A DNA stretch of 64,000 bases from Larimichthys crocea (Eukaryota > Chordata > Actinopteri > Sciaenidae), in the NCBI RefSeq assembly GCF_000972845.2, contig NC_040021.1, positions 5,209,969 through 5,273,968 of the forward strand, read 5' to 3'. Shown here in pieces: positions 1 to 9,853 of this stretch. The notes beneath the pieces are model-generated. The model saw only the letters and a program-made list of their open reading frames with translations, had not been told where the DNA came from and made no database searches. Numbering within the stretch: position 1 is the stretch's first letter; the number at the start of each line of letters is the position of its first letter. Made by a program: the position numbers and the translations under genes.

Positions 1-117
1 TTAATGAGTTACTGCTGCTGTGCATCTGTGTCTCTCTCTCTTATCTCTTCTTACTTGGTTAGTGTATTCTTCTTCATTGTCCTGCTGACCCTGTGTTAAC
101 CTGCATATGACATTTAA

Positions 118-646
118 CCCTAGAACACTAACGTTGGTCATGTGATTTTCATTGTGTTGCTACTGTCTGAGTTGCATGGGTCCTTGGGTAGCTTCAGGCT
201 GCTTACTGATGTCATTAATGGGATGTTTGTTTCCCATCTATGGTTTATTTCAAGAGGCGTGTGTTCGGGTGATTTTCATCCGACGTTAGTGATAGAGAAT
301 GCCATCTTTTTCACAGTTGTCAGTGATGCAGAAAGACTGTGCCTTCACCAGACAAGGCTCACATGTCCCAGGAATGGGTGGACCAAAGAACAAGTTCCCA
401 GCTCCATTATTTTTTTTTTTGTTAGGACATTTCTCGTTTTTAAATGCTGCCTTTTTAAAAGGGTCCCCTATGGTACCTTTTTTATTTTATTTTATCTGAT
501 ATTGTATATTGGGAAATTAAAGAAGAGTACTACAATATGGCATACAGTGTTGTACTTTTACATAAATTGATGAAAACTGTATTTTATCCGGGATATTATA
601 TCGGGTTAGTGATGGTGTTACTAATGTTAACGTTAGTGTTCTAGGG
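118..646. mobile_element. piggyBac-like MITE (TTAA-type), complete
   Basis: A 529 bp element lies in intron 2 of slc35a1. Its ends form an inverted repeat: the left end reads CCCTAGAACACTAACGTT from 118 and the right end is the exact reverse complement, finishing at 646. The left flank is TTAA (114-117) and the right flank is CTAA (647-650), one base off a TTAA target-site duplication. Ends starting CCCTAG plus a TTAA target are typical of the piggyBac superfamily. The interior shows no transposase, so it would be non-autonomous. The 142-aa open frame inside it resembles nothing I recognise and I treat it as chance. Confidence 0.75.
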
Positions 647-1110
647 CTAAATTACGGAAGCCCTAAAAGGCCAAACATAAATACATTTTATTCCACCCGT
701 TTTCCCGTGATAACGAGATAATTAATTCGAGATCTCGAGAAAACAAAACGATAGTCTTTCTAGTGTGTTAAATAAAGTGTGCCCGTATTACAGAATGTAT
801 GGCAATTCCTGGCAAAGGTTGATACACTTGATCTCAGTAGGACTCAGTATAAAGCATATTTACTGTATCATTTTTGATACAGCCTCAGCCTCAAAGTTCA
901 TTATTTTGAATTTAAAAAAGGGCATTATGTGCAGTATTTACTCTACTGTAAAATCTGTTTGATACACTTTGGCTAATCCTCACTCCAGTCCTGAGATCAA
1001 GTGTACAAACCTTTGTCAGAAATTATGGATCAAAGGGATTAAAATAAAAAGTATGTATGTATGGCATGTTAGGGCTTCCGTATTAAATACACAAATCAGT
1101 GGTCACTTAC

Positions 1111-1574
1111 TTCGTGAGCATCCCCAGACTCAGGATCAGTTTGATGACCTCAGTGATGCACACTGCGGTGGTGGAGAAGTACAGGTCTCCCGATGAGATG
1201 GTCCTGGTGTACCGGAGTGCCACTGTGTACGTAGCCGCCACCAGCGTCATCACAGTCAGGCAGTACAGCTTGAACACCACGCTCACGTTCTCTGGGGAAC
1301 GGTTGGAGCAGCCGTTATTCAGCCGTTATTCAGCCGTTTGAGTATAACGGGAGCAGTTAACGTTCATTAAACAGCCACAACAGGTGATAACACGCATTTA
1401 GCTAAAAAACTACACAGTTACTGACACACATCTAGTGCTTAATAAGTGTTTAATTAAAGCTTAATTTCTGTTTCTCACGTCTAATAATGTGACCGTTGGT
1501 GACAGCTAACATTAGCCACCGATGCTAAGTTTGTGTTCGCCGGTTTTTAAAAAAAAAAACTCACCGGCCGCCAT
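1111..1574 (-). CDS. slc35a1: CMP-sialic acid transporter, 5' exons (partial)
   Basis: These are the first two coding exons of the Golgi CMP-sialic acid transporter, which imports CMP-sialic acid into the Golgi lumen in exchange for CMP so that glycans can be sialylated. Exon 1 is 1565-1574 (ATG at 1574-1572, MAA plus one base, donor GTGAG). Exon 2 is 1111-1291 (acceptor CAG at 1294-1292, donor GTAAGT at 1110-1105). The joined frame reads MAAENVSVVFKLYCLTVMTL, and further on contains ALRYTRT and YFSTTAVCITEVIKL, close to the human protein from residue 1 to about 63. The first and second membrane helices are visible. The splice phases (1, then 2) agree. Later exons lie beyond the left edge; I found none between 1 and 1110, so intron 2 is at least 1.1 kb. 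The identification is secure, but the gene is cut by the window. Confidence 0.93.
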
Positions 1575-1759
1575 TGTTGCTGCTCCGGTTTGTTTCCGTC
1601 CCGCTGCCGAGGAAATTAACGAGTCCTGCTCGGTTTACATGGCACTGCCGCTTAAAAACAACAACACGTATTCACTGTGTGATGACTGAGTGTTGTCCCA
1701 CCATTGCCAGTAACGGAACTACTACTTCAGATTTATTTTTTCCGCCTCGGGTCATGCTT

Positions 1760-1779
1760 ACTCCATTTCCCAGAATGCA
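1760..1779 (+). promoter_or_regulatory. ZNF143/THAP11-type SBS promoter motif
   Basis: ACTCCATTTCCCAGAATGCA closely matches the vertebrate promoter consensus ACTACAnnTCCCAGnATGC bound by ZNF143/THAP11. It sits about 190 bp upstream of the slc35a1 start codon. It is orientation-independent in promoters, so it may serve slc35a1 or an undetected divergent transcript. The surrounding 1575-2100 stretch holds no recognisable gene. Confidence 0.5.
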
Positions 1780-2102
1780 GTGCAGTGATGGAGGGGTGTG
1801 TTTGATTTTTGTTACGGAGCGTCCCCACTACATAAAATCAAACCAGTCAACGGCGGGGTGTATCGTAACTGCGTTTTAAAAGAGCTCTGACAGTTAGTTG
1901 TGTGTCATTAAAAGTGTCATGTCCGAAATTAACATATTCCTATGTCCCCGGGCGATGTTATTGCTACACCGGGAGGCAACCATAAGAAAAAGAAGCTACT
2001 TGCACCCACGCTGGCAGTCAGCGTGTTAACACGTTCTCTGCGCTGTGATTGGCCGACACTGAAACATGTGTCCGTCCTCCTTTTAAAAGGCCCTAGGCAT
2101 CT

Positions 2103-2234
2103 TAACCTTAGAAGACTAAGGTTAACATTAGTAACACCATTACTAACCCGATATAATATCCCGGATAAAATACAGTTTTCATCAATTTATGTAAAACTAC
2201 ATCACTGTATGCCAAATTGTAGTACTCTTCTTTA
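2103..2234 (-). mobile_element. Truncated copy of the 118-646 MITE, inverted
   Basis: This stretch is the reverse complement of about 525-646. It carries the same internal blocks in reverse order and a decayed terminus beside TTAA (CCTTAGAAGACTAAGG). It stops abruptly at about 2234, where the fragment of the 673-aa gene begins. The two MITE copies therefore flank the slc35a1 promoter in opposite orientation. Confidence 0.7.
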
Positions 2235-2287
2235 AAAGCTGCAAAGCAAAGATGTCACGTGTGACTGTTGATGCATGGAGTCCAGTC
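2235..2287 (+). pseudogene. Remnant of the 673-aa tandem gene (copy 0)
   Basis: These 53 bases match an internal part of the intact genes (about 3945-3997), covering codons for K-S-C-K-A-K-M-S-R-V-T-V-D-A-W. They then jump directly to sequence that lies about 1 kb after the stop codon in the intact copies (2288 onward equals 6478 onward). One deletion therefore removed the 3' two-thirds of the gene and its near 3' flank. The 5' third is replaced by the MITE fragment. The left junction shows short microhomology (a CTTTAAAA-like run in both parents). Confidence 0.8.
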
Positions 2288-2993
2288 CTCTGCTGTGAGG
2301 ACTACACATGTGAGTCTGAGTGTGTTGGTTTTCTCCAGCTCTCTCTCAATAAATAAAAAAAGCAAAAAAAAAATACATTTCTGTTTAAATGTTGCCTTCT
2401 TAATGATTGGCTAGTGTGCTGTATTATATGTGCACTGTAACCATCATAATAAAGGTTCTACCTGTCTGGTAATCAGAGGGATCATACGTAAATTGACTGC
2501 AAAACATACAGCTTATGGCACCAGCATGCAGCTGATCAGATCATTAGCTTTCAGCTTGAAGTATGAGCTAAATGAAAATAAAAACAATTAACATGATAGC
2601 TCATTAACCCTTTAACGGGGCTCTAAATTAACTTTTTTGATCACCAGCCAATGTGGCTGGTAAGTTTGCCAATCAGTTTCCACTAGCCACATTTTTTCTG
2701 TGCAAAAAAAGACTGATTATGAGAGCAACTGAATTAATTTGATCATTTTATTAACTATTTAACTATTTTATTAACATTTCATTACTCACCCATACATACT
2801 ATTCAGGGTCTAATATGACACATTTTTTGTACAGGTTTGAAGTCGCGTGCAGGACAAGACCAAACACGCCACGCTCACGCAACGCGCTGTGCGGGTTCCC
2901 ATAGAAACCGCGATCACGCGTCCCGAGAAATAGATGGTAAAGTGCCTCATTTATCACCGGCCAAGCTGGCTAGTGAGTTTTTTTTAATACACG

Positions 2994-2994
<1 letters not shown>

Positions 2995-3030
<36 letters not shown>
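2995..3030. repeat. (TG)n microsatellite, unit A
   Basis: An uninterrupted TG run lies upstream of gene A. The equivalent run in unit B is at about 7334-7370 and is similar in length. The third unit breaks off just before this point. Confidence 0.9.
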
Positions 3031-3031
<1 letters not shown>

Positions 3032-3070
3032 CAGGAAGGCAGACGCGGCAGTGGAAAAAAAAACAAAAAA

Positions 3071-3154
3071 CGATTTGTCGACTACTAAATTAGTTGTCGA
3101 CGTTTTTGTTCGTCGACATTATCGTGACTAATCGACTAATCGTAGCAGCCCTAG
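3071..3154. mobile_element. hAT-type terminal fragment, unit A
   Basis: The block is rich in GTCGAC and GACTAATCG motifs and ends in CGTAGCAGCCCTAG. Read on the other strand this begins with CTAGGGCTGC, typical of fish hAT elements. No matching opposite terminus was found, so this is likely an element end trapped in the duplicated unit. Confidence 0.5.
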
Positions 3155-3249
3155 TTCAGTTACTTATCCAAACAGAGGGGTTCATTTAATTTAATTGGTC
3201 TTTAATTAGTCTTTGTGTAACATTGGTTTGCTCGCTCTGCCTAGTTACG

Positions 3250-3383
3250 GTTGCTAAGTAGCCACTGGAAAACCGTTGCTATGGGCGGGCCTTCATTTGT
3301 TTTGATGTAGAAATGCCTTGGAATTGGAATGTCGTGACATCACTCAAAGATTAAAGGCCAAAGTTTTGCTCAGGGTATAAATA
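3250..3383 (+). promoter_or_regulatory. Putative core promoter of gene A
   Basis: A TATA box (TATAAATA, 3376-3383) lies 93 bp before the ATG, implying a leader of about 65-70 nt. Upstream are a CRE-like TGACATCAC (3335-3343), an inverted CCAAT (ATTGG, about 3323), and two RFX X-box-like sites, GTTGCTAAGTAGCC (3250-3263) and GTTGCTATGG (3275-3284). The order X-box, CCAAT, CRE, TATA is seen directly. That RFX or CREM-type factors use it is inference. Confidence 0.55.
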
Positions 3384-3476
3384 GGACAGGAATCCAGAAG
3401 GTTTTACTTTCGTTGGTATTTTTCGGAAAACTTCCACGATACATTGAAGAGTCCACAGAGACCACAAACTTACACT

Positions 3477-5498
3477 ATGAGTTCAGAAAATAACGATAGG
3501 ATGGATCAGGAGCCTCCACAGGTCACAGCAGAGACCCTTCGGCCACTTGTGGACTTGTTCCTGGACCAGCTGATGTTCACACAGTGGGGTAAAGACAAAG
3601 CTCACTCGGTAGATGACAAAACCAAAGCTGCCCTAACAGACATATGTGTGGACATAGTTAATGCTATGTCAAAAATCATTTTTGAGGCATTTCTGCAAAA
3701 TCGCCTCGCAAACACAAAGACCAAGACTCCACCAGAAAGTCCAGAAATGATTTCTGAGGAAGAAGTCCAGGAGTACCTGGGGAACTCCATTGATGACGCT
3801 TTTGTGACCGTGACTGGCAGCCCAGTGCCCAGAGAAAGTGCAAAAAGACTGACGGACCTGGTGACCAAAAAGATTACAGAGAGGATCAACTCACAGCTCA
3901 CCCGTACCCTGCAGATCATGGTGAAACCTGTGGGCAGCATGCTTAAAAGCTGCAAAGCAAAGATGTCACGTGTGACTGTTGATGCATGGAGTCCAGATAC
4001 GGCAGCTGAGAGCACAAGTCCTGCAGAGCGGGAGGAGACTCCAGTCTTTCTGATAGGACCAGAAGACCGCTGTTCAGTAGGAAGCTTCATTGATACGACC
4101 ACCGAAGCTGTAAAACAGATCCTACTGGAACATGTGAGTGACCCTGAAGTGCAATCTAATTCTGACATTTCAGAAGAAGAACGTCTGCAGATTATCAACA
4201 GCATTAATGAAGACACAGATGAAGCAGCGAGTGAAATTGCTCACTACATTTGGAGCAACAGAAAGGAGTTTGGACTGAATAACGATGGCACACCAAGACC
4301 AGAGGCCCAGTCCAGCAGGTTAAACTGCTGGAACGTCGTGGCAAACAAGATCAAAACCCTTTTTGCCCGCAAGTTTGCCAAGGAGGCCATCGCCAGCTTC
4401 ATCGTGAAGCTGAGGACAAAACTGAACTGCAAGGAGGCATCACTGGATGTCCTAATTCCAGCAGCAGACAAAGTGGTGCAGGACATGATCCCAGAAAACC
4501 CTGATGAGTGTACCTACAAAACCATGGCCACCTGCATCAATAACGGCCAACATGAAGTGCATTCTCAGCAGCTGGGGCACATCATATTTGAGAATATTCA
4601 AAGTGACCCTGGAGCCAGGAAGGTAAATCATGTCACGATACAAAATGAGGTAGACAAGTTCATGAAGATGACGTGTAACTGGCTCAACCAGCAGAGACAG
4701 AAACTGACCAAGAAGAACAACAGCGTGGATGATAGTCTGAGGAAGATTCGGGGAGCGCTGGAACTTCCAGAGCTCCCAGAGGACATCGTGACACCTGTGG
4801 AATCAGCAGCACCTTCCTCCCCTGCTGAGTCAGGTGTCAGTGGTGATGAAGACATCTCTACCACACCTGTAACTGAGTTAAGACCACCATCCATAACCGA
4901 TGAGCCAATTGTCAGCGATGAAAGTAACTCTGTCACACCTGTGTGTGATAGATCGCCATCCATCGCTGATGAAGAAGATGAAAACTTATCACCCAAGTTT
5001 GAGTCCGCAACACCCAGAGTCACTGATGAGCCAGCTCTCAGTGACAGAAGTGAGCCAGCTGAACCTGCAGAACTGATCTATGTGAAGATCGCGGCGGCGG
5101 TGGTACACCAGTGCCTGAAGAAGGCACCGTTTTCAGTGTCTTATGATGAAAAGAAGAAGATCATTTTAACTCTGAAAGACATGCTGTGCACAGGCGGTGT
5201 AGACTTTAAATCTATCCAGCCAGCAGGACACCAGGTAGAGAAGACAGCCAGGGCCGTGCACAAGGATCTGTGTGCAGCCATGAAATCCAGCAAAAGCATG
5301 GTGGCGCTCGGCCTGCTGTCAAAGGACTCACTTGTTTACGAGTCTGTTATCGAGACTCTGAAAAGACAGCTGGAAAAGCCCCAAAAGACCGGCATTAAGA
5401 GGTTGTTCACCTCACTTTTCAACACAGTGACCAAGCCATTCAATGGAAAAAAAACAGTTGCAAGTCCGCCTTCGTGTTCAACACTTTGGTTCTTGTAA
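3477..5498 (+). CDS. Unrecognised intronless 673-aa protein, copy A
   Basis: A single uninterrupted frame from ATG 3477 to TAA 5498 encodes 673 residues. The frame is open further upstream, but the codon at 3444 is TTG, so I chose the first ATG, which has a TATA box 93 bp before it. I do not recognise the family. The sequence alternates amphipathic helical blocks (about 15-160, 205-430 and 535-645) with an acidic, Ser/Pro/Thr-rich linker (about 440-530) containing repeated motifs such as SPSIADE, VTDEPALSD and ITDEPIVSD. The C-terminus is basic (KRLFTSLFNTVTKPFNGKK) and then ends hydrophobic (STLWFL). There is no signal peptide, membrane segment, zinc motif or retroviral signature. Codon use looks like that of an ordinary expressed gene. 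It could be a lineage-specific fish gene or a domesticated retrogene. Confidence 0.75.
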   Translation: MSSENNDRMDQEPPQVTAETLRPLVDLFLDQLMFTQWGKDKAHSVDDKTKAALTDICVDIVNAMSKIIFEAFLQNRLANTKTKTPPESPEMISEEEVQEYLGNSIDDAFVTVTGSPVPRESAKRLTDLVTKKITERINSQLTRTLQIMVKPVGSMLKSCKAKMSRVTVDAWSPDTAAESTSPAEREETPVFLIGPEDRCSVGSFIDTTTEAVKQILLEHVSDPEVQSNSDISEEERLQIINSINEDTDEAASEIAHYIWSNRKEFGLNNDGTPRPEAQSSRLNCWNVVANKIKTLFARKFAKEAIASFIVKLRTKLNCKEASLDVLIPAADKVVQDMIPENPDECTYKTMATCINNGQHEVHSQQLGHIIFENIQSDPGARKVNHVTIQNEVDKFMKMTCNWLNQQRQKLTKKNNSVDDSLRKIRGALELPELPEDIVTPVESAAPSSPAESGVSGDEDISTTPVTELRPPSITDEPIVSDESNSVTPVCDRSPSIADEEDENLSPKFESATPRVTDEPALSDRSEPAEPAELIYVKIAAAVVHQCLKKAPFSVSYDEKKKIILTLKDMLCTGGVDFKSIQPAGHQVEKTARAVHKDLCAAMKSSKSMVALGLLSKDSLVYESVIETLKRQLEKPQKTGIKRLFTSLFNTVTKPFNGKKTVASPPSCSTLWFL

Positions 5499-5512
5499 CT
5501 GTAAGGTCACGG

Positions 5513-5660
5513 TGTTGCTGTGGTTTTCTCCGAGTGCTTCGGTTTCTCCACTAAAAAAAAAAAACATCAAAGTAACATCAAAATAACGTGACATCAAGAT
5601 GTTGCTGTGGTTTTCTCCGAGTGCTTCGGTTTCTCCACTAAAAAAAAAAACCCATCAAAA
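5513..5660 (+). repeat. 87-bp repeats after the stop codon, copy A (2 units)
   Basis: Beginning 14 bases after the stop codon, an 87 bp unit starts at 5513 and again at 5600, the second being partial. Each unit contains a nested inverted repeat: outer arms GTGG/CCAC and inner arms CCGA/TCGG around GTGCT. It is followed by an A-run. If transcribed, this would be a short stem-loop in the 3' UTR. Confidence 0.85.
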
Positions 5661-6057
5661 TAACCAACCTGGACATGACTCACAACAACAGGCCCCAAAG
5701 ATCTGCAGACTCTTTAGTCGTCACTGTGCCTTCCCAGCGATGAGGTTATGGTTCAGTTCTGGACCTTGTCCTCTTTGCTGTGAAGAGTTTACAGCGTTCA
5801 CGGTGAAAAGAAGAAAAAAAAGTTGAGCACACTGTACTACCTGCCTCACGTAGTGAGTGAGTGTTCAACCAGCATATGATGCAGTTCTACGGGTCCCATA
5901 GGTCTGCACAGATTAGGTTATAAATCCTAAAAAAAATAAACAAACAAACAAAAAAAATACATTTCTGTTATAAAATCTTTCTTTTTTCGTAGTATTTGCA
6001 GCACAGAAGTCTCCAAATAGGGCAGTAACCACCGATGGTATGAAAGAGACAGAGGTG

Positions 6058-6257
6058 ATCTCTGATCTCTCGCTCAGTTGGTAGAGCATCGCCCCATGTA
6101 CGAAGGCTCAGTCCTTGCCGCAGCAGCCCAGGGTTTGAATCCGACCCGTGGCCCTTTGCTGCGTGTCATTCCCCATCTCTCTCTCTCCCCACATTCCTGT
6201 CACTCTTCAGCTGTCCCTATACAATGAAAAGCTTAAAAAGGCCAAAAAAAAATCTCT
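6058..6257 (+). mobile_element. tRNA-derived SINE, unit A
   Basis: The head is tRNA-like, with an A box in CTCAGTTGGTAGAGC (6072-6086) and a B box GGTTTGAATCC (6132-6142). The body is unrelated to tRNA (CCCTTTGCTGCGTGTCATTCC and a CT-rich run) and the tail is A-rich. This matches common percomorph tRNA-SINE organisation. It has no anticodon-arm structure, so it is not a tRNA gene. Confidence 0.8.
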
Positions 6258-7331
6258 ATCTAAAAGGTATTCAGGCAAGGGCACGCCCAAAGCAAATGAA
6301 AATAGGTAGCCGGGTACTGGCGACATCTGTCACAAATAGGATCAACACCATCATATGTTTTAGACAGTGTGGCCTTAGTTAAATGACAGCAGTGAACAAT
6401 CTTTTTTTCCAATTTGGGTGAATGAATCGCCTTAGCCTCTCAGCTGTAATCAGGGTTCAGTTCCAAGTCTTGACCCTGCTGCTGTGAGGACTACACATGT
6501 GAGTCTGAGTGTGTTGGTTTTCTCCAGCTCTCTCTCAATAAATAAAAAAAGCAAAAAAAAAAAAACATTTCTGTTTAAATGTTGCCTTCTTAATGATTGG
6601 CTACTGTGCTGTATTATATGTGCACTGTAACCATCATAATAAAGGTTCTACCTGTCTGGTAATCAGAGGGATCATACGTAAATTGACTGCAAAACATACA
6701 GCTTATGGCACCAGCATGCAGCTGATCAGATCATTAGCTTTCAGCTTGAAGTATGAGCTAAATGAAAATAAAAACAATTAACATGATAGCTCATTAACCC
6801 TTTAACGGGGCTCTAAATTAACTTTTTTGATCACCAGCCAATGTGGCTGGTAAGTTTGCCAATCAGTTTCCACTAGCCACATTTTTTCTGTGCAAAAAAA
6901 GACTGATTATGAGAGCAACTGAATTAATTTGATCATTTTATTAACTATTTAACTATTTTATTAACATTTCATTACTCACCCATACATACTATTCAGGGTC
7001 TAATATGACACATTTTTTGTACATAACAATAAAATAAAGCGAAACTAATTAACTCCGTAGCATATTTGCACATGTAGAAGCATGTTCAGAATAACAAACA
7101 CCGGGAAAATGTCCAAATCTGTAAACAAAGTCTGGAGGGCTAAGCGCGCGCTCCTGAAACACTCCCGGTGGGGTTTGAAGTCGCGTGCAGGACAAGACCA
7201 AACACGCCACGCTCACGCAACGCGCTGTGCGGGTTCCCATAGAAACCGCGATCACGCGTCCCGAGAAATAGATGGTAAAGTGCCTCATTTATCACCGGCC
7301 AAGCTGGCTAGTGAGTTTTTTTTAATACACG

Positions 7332-7333
<2 letters not shown>

Positions 7334-7370
<37 letters not shown>
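7334..7370. repeat. (TG)n microsatellite, unit B
   Basis: This is the TG run of unit B, in the same place relative to gene B as the 2995-3030 run is to gene A. Confidence 0.9.
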
Positions 7371-7371
<1 letters not shown>

Positions 7372-7411
7372 CAGGAAGGCAGACGCGGCAGTGGAAAAAA
7401 AAACAAAAAAA

Positions 7412-7495
7412 CGATTTGTCGACTACTAAATTAGTTGTCGACGATTTTGTTCGTCGACATTATCGTGACTAATCGACTAATCGTAGCAGCCCTAG
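7412..7495. mobile_element. hAT-type terminal fragment, unit B
   Basis: This is the unit B copy of the block at 3071-3154, nearly identical and at the same distance from the gene. Confidence 0.5.
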
Positions 7496-7590
7496 TTCAG
7501 TTACTTATCCAAACAGAGGGGTTCATTTAATTTAATTGGTCTTTAATTAGTCTTTGTGTAACATTGGTTTGCTCGCTCTGCCTAGTTACG

Positions 7591-7724
7591 GTTGCTAAGT
7601 AGCCACTGGACAACCGTTGCTATGGGCGGGCCTTCATTTGTTTTGATGTAGAAATGCCTTGGAATTGGAATGTCGTGACATCACTCAAAGATTAAAGGCC
7701 AAAGTTTTGCTCAGGGTATAAATA
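7591..7724 (+). promoter_or_regulatory. Putative core promoter of gene B
   Basis: The same elements as for gene A are all intact: X-box-like sites at 7591-7604 and 7616-7625, CRE-like TGACATCAC at 7676-7684, and TATAAATA at 7717-7724, which is 94 bp before the ATG. Conservation of the whole promoter suggests both copies can be transcribed. Confidence 0.55.
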
Positions 7725-7817
7725 GGACAGGAATCCAGAAGGTTTTACTTTCGTTGGTATTTTTCGGAAAACTTCCACGATACATTGAAGAGTCCACAGA
7801 GACCACAAACTTACACT

Positions 7818-9839
7818 ATGAGTTCAGAAAATAACGATAGGATGGATCAGGAGCCTCCACAGGTCACAGCAGAGACCCTTCGGCCACTTGTGGACTTGTT
7901 CCTGGACCAGCTGATGGCCACACAGTGGGGTAAAGACAAAGCTCACTCGGTAGATGACAAAACCAAAGCTGCCCTAACAGACATATGTGTGGACATAGTT
8001 AATGCTATGTCTAAAGTCATTTTTGAGGCATTTCTGCAAAATCGCCTCGCACACACAAAGACCAAGACTCCACCAGAAAGTCCAGAAATGATTTCTGAGG
8101 AAGAAGTCCAGGAGTACCTGGGGAACTCCATCGATGACGCTTTTGTGACCGTGACTGGCAGCCCAGTGCCCAGAGAAAGTGCAAAAAGACTGACGGACCT
8201 GGTGACCAAAAAGATTACAGAGAGGATCAACTCACAGCTCACCCGTACCCTGCAGATCATGGTGAAACCTGTGGGCAGCATGCTTAAAAGCTGCAAAGCA
8301 AAGATGTCACGTGTGACTGTTGATGCATGGAGTCCAGATACGGCAGCTGAGAGCACAAGTCCTGCAGAGCGGGAGGAGACTCCAGTCTTTCCGATAGGAC
8401 CAGAAGACCGTTGTTCAGTAGGAAGCTTCATTGATACGACCACCGAAGCTGTAAAACAGATCCTACTGGAACATGTGAGTGACCCTGAAGTGCAATCTAA
8501 TTCTGACATTTCAGAAGAGGAACGTCTGCAGATTATCAACAGCATTAACGAAGACACAGATGAAGCAGCGAGTGAAATTGCTCACTACATTTGGACCAAC
8601 AGGAAGGAGTTTGGACTGAATAACGATGGCACACCAAGACCAGAGGCCCAGTCCAGCAGGTTAAACTGCTGGAACGTCGTGGCAAACAAGATCAAAAGCC
8701 TTTTTGCCCGCAAGTTTGCCAAGGAGGCCATCGCCAGCTTCATCGTGAAGCTGAGGACAAAACTGAACTGCAAGGAGGCATCACTGGATGTCCTGATTCC
8801 AGCAGCAGACAAAGTGGTGCAGGACATGATCCCAGAAAACCCTGATGAGTGTACCTACAAAACCATGGCCACCTGCATCAACAACGGCCAACATGAAGTG
8901 CATTCTCAGCAGCTGGGGCACATCATATTTGAGAATATTCAAAGTGACCCTGGAGCCAGGAAGGTAAATCATGTCACGATACAAAATGAGGTAGACAAGT
9001 TCATGAAGATGACGTGTAACTGGCTCAACCAGCAGAGACAGAAACTGACCAAGAAGAACAACAGCGTGGATGATAGTCTGAGGAAGATTCGGGGAGCGCT
9101 GGAACTTCCAGAGCTCCCAGAGGACATCGTGACACCTGTGGAATCAGCAGCACCTTCCTCCCCTGCTGAGTCAGGTGTCAGTGGTGATGAAGACATCTCT
9201 ACCACACCTGTAACTGAGTTAAGACCACCATCCATAACCGATGAGCCAATTGTCAGCGATGAAGGTAACTCTGTCACACCTGTGTGTGATAGATCGCCAT
9301 CCATCGCTGATGAAGAAGATGAAAACTTATCACCCAAGTTTGAGTCCGCAACACCCAGAGTCACTGATGAGCCAGCTCTCAGTGACAGAAGTGAGCCAGC
9401 TGAACCTGCAGAACTGATCTATGTGAAGATCGCGGCGGCGGTGGTACACCAGTGCCTGAAGAAGGCACCGTTTTCAGTGTCTTATGATGAAAAGAAGAAG
9501 ATCATTTTAACTCTGAAAGACATGCTGTGCACAGGCGGTGTAGACTTTAAATCTATCCAGCCAGCAGGACACCAGGTAGAGAAGACAGCCAGGGCCGTGC
9601 ACAAGGATCTGTGTGCAGCCATGAAATCCAGCAAAAGCATGGTGGCGCTCGGCCTGCTGTCAAAGGACTCACTTGTTTACGAGTCTGTTATCGAGACTCT
9701 GAAAAGACAGCTGGAAAAGCCCCAAAAGACCGGCATTAAGAGGTTGTTCACCTCACTTTTCAACACAGTGACCAAGCCATTCAATGGAAAAAAAACAGTT
9801 GCAAGTCCGCCTTCGTGTTCAACACTTTGGTTCTTGTAA
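7818..9839 (+). CDS. Unrecognised intronless 673-aa protein, copy B
   Basis: A full-length paralogue of the gene at 3477, starting at ATG 7818 (the upstream in-frame TTG at 7785 was rejected). Comparing the two by eye gives seven residue differences: F34 in A is A in B, plus I/V, N/H, L/P, S/T, T/S and S/G changes. There are about as many silent changes. Differences fall mostly in the 5' half; the last roughly 900 bp are almost identical, as expected if gene conversion has acted. The frame is intact and no residue loss is obvious. As for copy A, the function is unknown: predicted helical blocks, an acidic Ser/Pro linker and a basic C-terminal patch. Both copies staying open while copy 0 decayed suggests selection, though recency alone could explain it. 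Confidence 0.75.
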   Translation: MSSENNDRMDQEPPQVTAETLRPLVDLFLDQLMATQWGKDKAHSVDDKTKAALTDICVDIVNAMSKVIFEAFLQNRLAHTKTKTPPESPEMISEEEVQEYLGNSIDDAFVTVTGSPVPRESAKRLTDLVTKKITERINSQLTRTLQIMVKPVGSMLKSCKAKMSRVTVDAWSPDTAAESTSPAEREETPVFPIGPEDRCSVGSFIDTTTEAVKQILLEHVSDPEVQSNSDISEEERLQIINSINEDTDEAASEIAHYIWTNRKEFGLNNDGTPRPEAQSSRLNCWNVVANKIKSLFARKFAKEAIASFIVKLRTKLNCKEASLDVLIPAADKVVQDMIPENPDECTYKTMATCINNGQHEVHSQQLGHIIFENIQSDPGARKVNHVTIQNEVDKFMKMTCNWLNQQRQKLTKKNNSVDDSLRKIRGALELPELPEDIVTPVESAAPSSPAESGVSGDEDISTTPVTELRPPSITDEPIVSDEGNSVTPVCDRSPSIADEEDENLSPKFESATPRVTDEPALSDRSEPAEPAELIYVKIAAAVVHQCLKKAPFSVSYDEKKKIILTLKDMLCTGGVDFKSIQPAGHQVEKTARAVHKDLCAAMKSSKSMVALGLLSKDSLVYESVIETLKRQLEKPQKTGIKRLFTSLFNTVTKPFNGKKTVASPPSCSTLWFL

Positions 9840-9853
9840 CTGTAAGGTCACGG

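Noticed and set aside
142..570. 142-aa open frame
   Set aside because: It lies inside the MITE, with no homology to a transposase or any protein I recognise.
3444..3476. N-terminal extension of the tandem genes by 11 residues
   Set aside because: The codon at 3444 (and 7785 in copy B) is TTG; the first ATG is at 3477 (7818), so the extension is not credible in a vertebrate.
3602..5023. Minus-strand open frames of 60-204 aa inside the tandem genes
   Set aside because: They are antisense shadows of the 673-aa frame, repeated in both copies only because the units are near identical.
6066..6145. tRNA gene
   Set aside because: Box A and box B are present but there is no cloverleaf, and a long unrelated body with an A-rich tail follows; it is a SINE head.
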